From: Streptomyces marincola
GTDB taxonomy: Bacteria; Actinomycetota; Actinomycetes; Streptomycetales; Streptomycetaceae
Direction of reading: 5' to 3'
Length of the DNA stretch: 64,000 bases
Assembly: GCF_020410765.1 (NCBI RefSeq)
Contig: NZ_CP084541.1
Span: forward strand, 2,041,001-2,105,000
Positions 60,455 to 64,000 of the stretch are shown in pieces. Below the pieces are notes generated by a model. It saw only the letters and a program-made list of their open reading frames with translations. It was not told the DNA's origin and ran no database searches. The translations under genes were made by a program, and so were the position numbers. The stretch's first letter is position 1. Each line of letters begins with the position of its first letter.

Positions 60455-61603
60455 TTATGCCCGCATCACCACCAGGTCATCGCGATGTACGACTTCTCTT
60501 TCGTAGGCCGGGCCGAGCTCGCGGGCCAGTTCGTGGGTGGAACGTCCGATCAGCCGCGGGATCTCCTTGGCGTCGAAGTTGACGAGACCGCGCGCGACCG
60601 CCCGGCCCGCCTCGTCCCGCAGTTCGATGGGCTCGCCGGCCGCGAAGTCCCCCTCGACGCCGGTGATGCCGGCCGGCAGCAGCGAACTGCCCCGTTCGGT
60701 GATCGCCCGCACGGCGCCCGCGTCGAGCAGCACCGCGCCGCGCGGCGCCGACGCGTGCGCCAGCCACAGCAGGCGGCCGGCGGAACGGCGGCCCGTCGGG
60801 CGGAAGAACGTGCCGGTCCGCGCGCCCGACAGGGCGTCGCCCGCCTGGCTCGCCGCCGCGAGCACCACGGGGATGCCGGCGCCCGTCGCGATCGACGCGG
60901 CCTCCACCTTGGTGACCATGCCGCCCGTGCCGACTCCCGCGCGCCCCGGCCGGCCGAGCTCCACGCCCGCGAGGTCCCCAGGACCCGCTACCTCCTCGAT
61001 GCGGCGGGTGCCGGGCCTGGACGGGTCGCCGTCGTAGAGGCCGTCCACGTCCGAGAGCAGCACGAGCAGGTCCGCCCGCACGAGGTGGGCGACGAGCGCG
61101 GCGAGCCGGTCGTTGTCGCCGAACCTGATCTCGTCCGTGGCAACGGTGTCGTTCTCGTTGACGACGGGGAACACGCCCATCGCGAACAGCTGGTCGAGGG
61201 TGCGGTACGCGTTGCGGTAGTGCGCGCGCCGGCTGGTGTCGTCCGAGGTCAGCAGCACCTGGCCCACGCGGCGGCCGTAGCGCGCGAACGACGAGGTGTA
61301 CCGCGCGAGCAGCAGGCCCTGCCCGACGCTGGCCGCCGCCTGCTGCCTGGCGAGGTCCGCGGGGCGGCGCGTCAGGCCGAGCGGCGCGAGACCTGCCGCG
61401 ATCGCACCGGAGGAAACCAGTACGATCTGCCTCCCGTCCTGTTTCACCAGCACATCGACCAGTGCGTCCACCCGGTCGGCGTCGAGCCCACCGGCCGCGG
61501 TGGTCAGCGAGGATGAACCGATCTTGACGACGACCCTGCGGGCCCGCGCCACCTCCGGCCGCCCCGGTTCACCCGGCCGCACGGCCGCGTCCGCGTCGCT
61601 CAC
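60455..61603 (-). CDS. proB: Glutamate 5-kinase
   Basis: 382 residues from GTG 61603. Amino-acid kinase domain (RVVVKIGSSSLT, VLVSSGAIAAGLAPLG, FPVVNENDTVATDEIRFGDN, LLSDVDGLY, GTGGMVTKVEAA) followed by a C-terminal PUA domain (~300-380). Catalyses the first step of proline synthesis and is normally feedback-inhibited by proline. The open frame to 61837 is not supported by a ribosome binding site. Confidence 0.96.
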   Translation of the reverse strand: MSDADAAVRPGEPGRPEVARARRVVVKIGSSSLTTAAGGLDADRVDALVDVLVKQDGRQIVLVSSGAIAAGLAPLGLTRRPADLARQQAAASVGQGLLLARYTSSFARYGRRVGQVLLTSDDTSRRAHYRNAYRTLDQLFAMGVFPVVNENDTVATDEIRFGDNDRLAALVAHLVRADLLVLLSDVDGLYDGDPSRPGTRRIEEVAGPGDLAGVELGRPGRAGVGTGGMVTKVEAASIATGAGIPVVLAAASQAGDALSGARTGTFFRPTGRRSAGRLLWLAHASAPRGAVLLDAGAVRAITERGSSLLPAGITGVEGDFAAGEPIELRDEAGRAVARGLVNFDAKEIPRLIGRSTHELARELGPAYEREVVHRDDLVVMRA

Positions 61604-61874
61604 TGGGCTACCCCTGCGTTCGTTCGTTCCCGGCGGTACCGGATTGCCGTCCGTAATGTATGCCACCCGCACCGCGCGCGGCCCACTCATATAACCGGCG
61701 ACCGTCCCCGCCACGCGCCTCCGGCGCCCCGGGACGGCGCCTTTACCGGCCTTCGCGCCCCGCGGCGGATTGCCGCGTCGCCCCGCCGCGCCTACCTTCG
61801 GCGGGGGACACGCACATATCCGCATGCCGGGTGACACTTACCGACAAGTACCCCACCCTTTCCGGAGTTCCCCT

Positions 61875-63971
61875 GTGCCCGCAGGACCGTTCCAGCGCCG
61901 TGGCGCGTCATGGATGGCAGTCGCCGCCCTGCTGTGCCTCTCCATCCTCCAGTTCATCGGTGCCGTGCTGCCCAACGCCCCGCTGCTGTGCGTCGCGACG
62001 GCCGGCGGGCTCGCGCTCGACCTGAGCCTGCGGCACTGGCGGCCCGGCGTGCTGACCGTGCTGACCCGGCTGCACTGCGACGAGGCGGTCAGGCAACTGC
62101 TGCGCGACCTGCTGACCGTGATCGGCCTCGCGCACCTGTCCGGCATCGGCACCGTTCCCCGCCTGATCCTGGTCGGGGCGCTGCTCGCCTGCTACGCGGC
62201 GCACTTCGCGTGCCGCGCGCTCGGCGTGCTGGTGCGCAGGACGCGCACGCTGCCGATCGTCACCCGCAACATCGACACCGGGCCGCTCGGCCTGTGCCCC
62301 GCCCCGCCCCGGCCGCTGGTCAGGCCGGGGCGGCGGATGCCGCTGTTCTCGGTGCCCGGCACCGCCGGGCTGCTGGCCACCGTGCTGACCGACAACGCCC
62401 TGTGGGGGCTGCTCGGCGTCGGCGTCTCGCTCGCGCTGTTCGCCAGCGCGGCTGCCTACCTCTCGACGTGGCTGCTGCCGGGCAAGCGCCCGCCGGGCGA
62501 GCAGCGCGTGCTGGCCTGGTTCCGCGACTGGCTCGACAGCTACCGCCCGGACGTGGGCATCTACTTCTCCGGCGGCGGCGGCACCGCCTACCAGGCGAAC
62601 ATGTGGCTGTCCACGCTCGCCGCGCTCGACGGGCACCCGCTGGTCGTGCTGCGCGAACGCCCCATGGTGCAGCAGATCGCGGCCACCGACCTGCCGATCG
62701 TGTGCCTGCCGCGCGTCGCGCACCTGATGCTGCTCGAACACTCCTCGCTGCGGATGCTGCTGCACCCGGCCAACGCGCCCAAGACCTCGCAGGTCCTGCG
62801 CATCCCCACGATCAAGCACGCGTTCACCAACCACGGCGAGAGCGACAAGCTGTCGAGCTGCAATCCCTACGCCAAGGTCTACGACCAGGTGTGGGTGGCG
62901 GGCCCCGCCGCGCGGCGGCGCTACGCGCTGGCCGACGTCGGGGTCGACGACCGGGACGTCGTCGAGGTCGGCAGGCCGCAGCTCGCGCCGATCCGGCCGC
63001 GCACGGGCCCGCCCGACCCGGGCGGGCCGTGGAACGTGCTGTACGCGCCGACGTGGGAGGGCTGGACCGACGCGCCGGGCAACACCTCGGTGCTGCTCGC
63101 CGGGGAGCACCTCGTGCGGGCCCTGCTCGCCGACCCGCGCGTGCGCCTGCTGTACAAGCCGCACCCGATGACCGGCTCGGTCGACCGGCGCGCGGGCGAG
63201 GCCGACGCCCGCATCCGGGCGCTGATCGCGCGCGCCAACGCGGCGCCCCGCGCCCCCGGCGGCGCGCCGCCCGCCGGGGCGGGCGCCGCGCCCGGGCACG
63301 ACGCGTCGCGCGCGGCGCTCGCGGCGGAACTGGCGCGCAGGACCGCCGAGCTGAACGAGTTGACGGCGCGCTGGTCCCGGCCGGGCGCCGACGAGGCGGA
63401 GCGCATGATGCGGCAGCAGGCGCCGCCGCCTGGCCGCGCCGAGGCGGTCGCGGCGGCGACGGAGGCGTGGCGGGCGGCGTTCTGGGCCGCGCAGCCCCCC
63501 GGGGCGCATCTGATCCTGACCGGCTCGCGGCCCGACATCTACAGCTGCTTCAACCAGGCCGACCTGCTGATCTCGGACGTCTCCAGCGTCGTGGCCGACT
63601 ACCTGGCGAGCGCCAAGCCGTACGCGGTGGTCAACACCAGCGGCCTGACCGACGACGCGTTCAGGGCCGCCAACCCGACGACGCGCGCCGCGACGATCCT
63701 CGGCCCCGACGCGGCCGGCGTTCCCGAGCTGCTCGCGTCCCTGGCCGACCCGGCGCGCGACACGCTCGCGCGGGAGCGGACCCGGCTCAAGGAGTACCTG
63801 CTCGGCCCCTCGGAGCCGCCCTCGCAGGTCCGTTTCCAGCGGGCGGTCCACGCCCTGTGCGCGGCGGCCGACGCCCGCAGGGCGCGGCAGGCCCGGCTCG
63901 CGGGCGGCGGTGCGGAGCTGCCGATACCGCGACCGCAGGGCGGTGGCGTCGGCGGCCGGCGCCGGGCGTGA
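61875..63971 (+). CDS. CDP-glycerol glycerophosphotransferase-like membrane protein
   Basis: 698 residues from GTG 61875 (GGAG 8 bases upstream). Several membrane helices lie in the first ~200 residues (LLCLSILQFIGAVLP, LILVGALLACYAAHF, and others). The cytoplasmic C-terminal part resembles TagB/TagF polymerases: FTNHGESDKLSS, VLYAPTWEGWTD, LLYKPHPMTG and LLISDVSSVVADYLA. A ~90-residue Ala/Arg insertion (from ~455) splits the domain. Probably adds glycerol-phosphate-type units to a wall polymer or glycolipid. Diverges from proB. Confidence 0.75.
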   Translation: MPAGPFQRRGASWMAVAALLCLSILQFIGAVLPNAPLLCVATAGGLALDLSLRHWRPGVLTVLTRLHCDEAVRQLLRDLLTVIGLAHLSGIGTVPRLILVGALLACYAAHFACRALGVLVRRTRTLPIVTRNIDTGPLGLCPAPPRPLVRPGRRMPLFSVPGTAGLLATVLTDNALWGLLGVGVSLALFASAAAYLSTWLLPGKRPPGEQRVLAWFRDWLDSYRPDVGIYFSGGGGTAYQANMWLSTLAALDGHPLVVLRERPMVQQIAATDLPIVCLPRVAHLMLLEHSSLRMLLHPANAPKTSQVLRIPTIKHAFTNHGESDKLSSCNPYAKVYDQVWVAGPAARRRYALADVGVDDRDVVEVGRPQLAPIRPRTGPPDPGGPWNVLYAPTWEGWTDAPGNTSVLLAGEHLVRALLADPRVRLLYKPHPMTGSVDRRAGEADARIRALIARANAAPRAPGGAPPAGAGAAPGHDASRAALAAELARRTAELNELTARWSRPGADEAERMMRQQAPPPGRAEAVAAATEAWRAAFWAAQPPGAHLILTGSRPDIYSCFNQADLLISDVSSVVADYLASAKPYAVVNTSGLTDDAFRAANPTTRAATILGPDAAGVPELLASLADPARDTLARERTRLKEYLLGPSEPPSQVRFQRAVHALCAAADARRARQARLAGGGAELPIPRPQGGGVGGRRRA

Positions 63972-63976
63972 CGCGC

Positions 63977-63996
63977 CCGGCCGCGTGCGCGGCCGG
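63977..63996 (+). terminator. Terminator-like hairpin at the window edge
   Basis: A perfect 9-bp stem with a 2-base loop begins 5 bases after the stop of the CDP-glycerol-transferase-like gene. Sequence beyond it is not visible. Confidence 0.5.
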
Positions 63997-64000
63997 CCGC

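Overview
The window is high-GC actinomycete DNA, most likely from Streptomyces or a close relative. The evidence is GC-rich codon use, frequent GTG starts with ATGA/GTGA overlaps, a WhiB-like gene, SCO6880-family and DUF2637-like conjugation genes, and a conserved proB-proA-nadD-rsfS block. It divides into two parts.

Positions 1 to about 50,859 appear to be the right-hand 50 kb of an integrative conjugative element (ICE) inserted at the 3' end of a tRNA-Ala(GGC) gene (50,860-50,932, minus strand). The integrase and excisionase genes lie next to the tRNA. I found no second copy of the tRNA 3' end, so the left end is probably outside the window. Left module (1.4-12.3 kb): HTH regulator, secreted wall hydrolase, ParA-like ATPase and a tightly overlapping type IV secretion operon (VirB8-like, VirB6-like, SCO6880 family, VirB4-like, coupling ATPase). 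Right module (36-51 kb): MobF relaxase/helicase, a candidate oriT, ParB, DUF6573, a small HTH gene, a WhiB-like gene, a DUF2637-like membrane protein, Xis and Int.

The middle (12.5-36 kb) is cargo. The main piece is a cassette at 12.6-21.6 kb: a TPR regulator diverging from an overlapping operon that encodes an Asp/Asn-hydroxylase-like dioxygenase, a nucleotidyltransferase, a LOG-like protein, an orotate-PRTase-like protein, a HAD phosphatase and a complete alanyl-tRNA synthetase. A perfect 20-bp hairpin lies in the leader of the synthetase gene. An alaS-carrying element sitting in a tRNA-Ala gene is unusual, and the cassette could be a nucleotide/alanine-linked pathway or a resistance device. 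Next is a compositionally distinct island (22.1-26.1 kb) with a large secreted polymorphic-toxin-like protein (DNRLRE, cell-wall-binding repeats, DUF6973-like tip) and a small membrane protein that may be its immunity partner. Remnants of a phosphotransferase, an IS1380-like and an IS630-like transposase, a recombinase and a methyltransferase mark the joints. From 27.4 to 34.2 kb is a set of small coupled genes of unknown role, flanked by TPR regulators, a GNAT acetyltransferase and a gamma-glutamylcyclotransferase-like gene.

Positions 50,860-64,000 are core chromosome: tRNA-Ala, a small zinc-ribbon protein, histidine phosphatase, RsfS, an LCP/LytR_C protein, NadD, an M48 peptidase, two related membrane proteins, ProA, a conserved small protein, ProB and a CDP-glycerol glycerophosphotransferase-like membrane protein.
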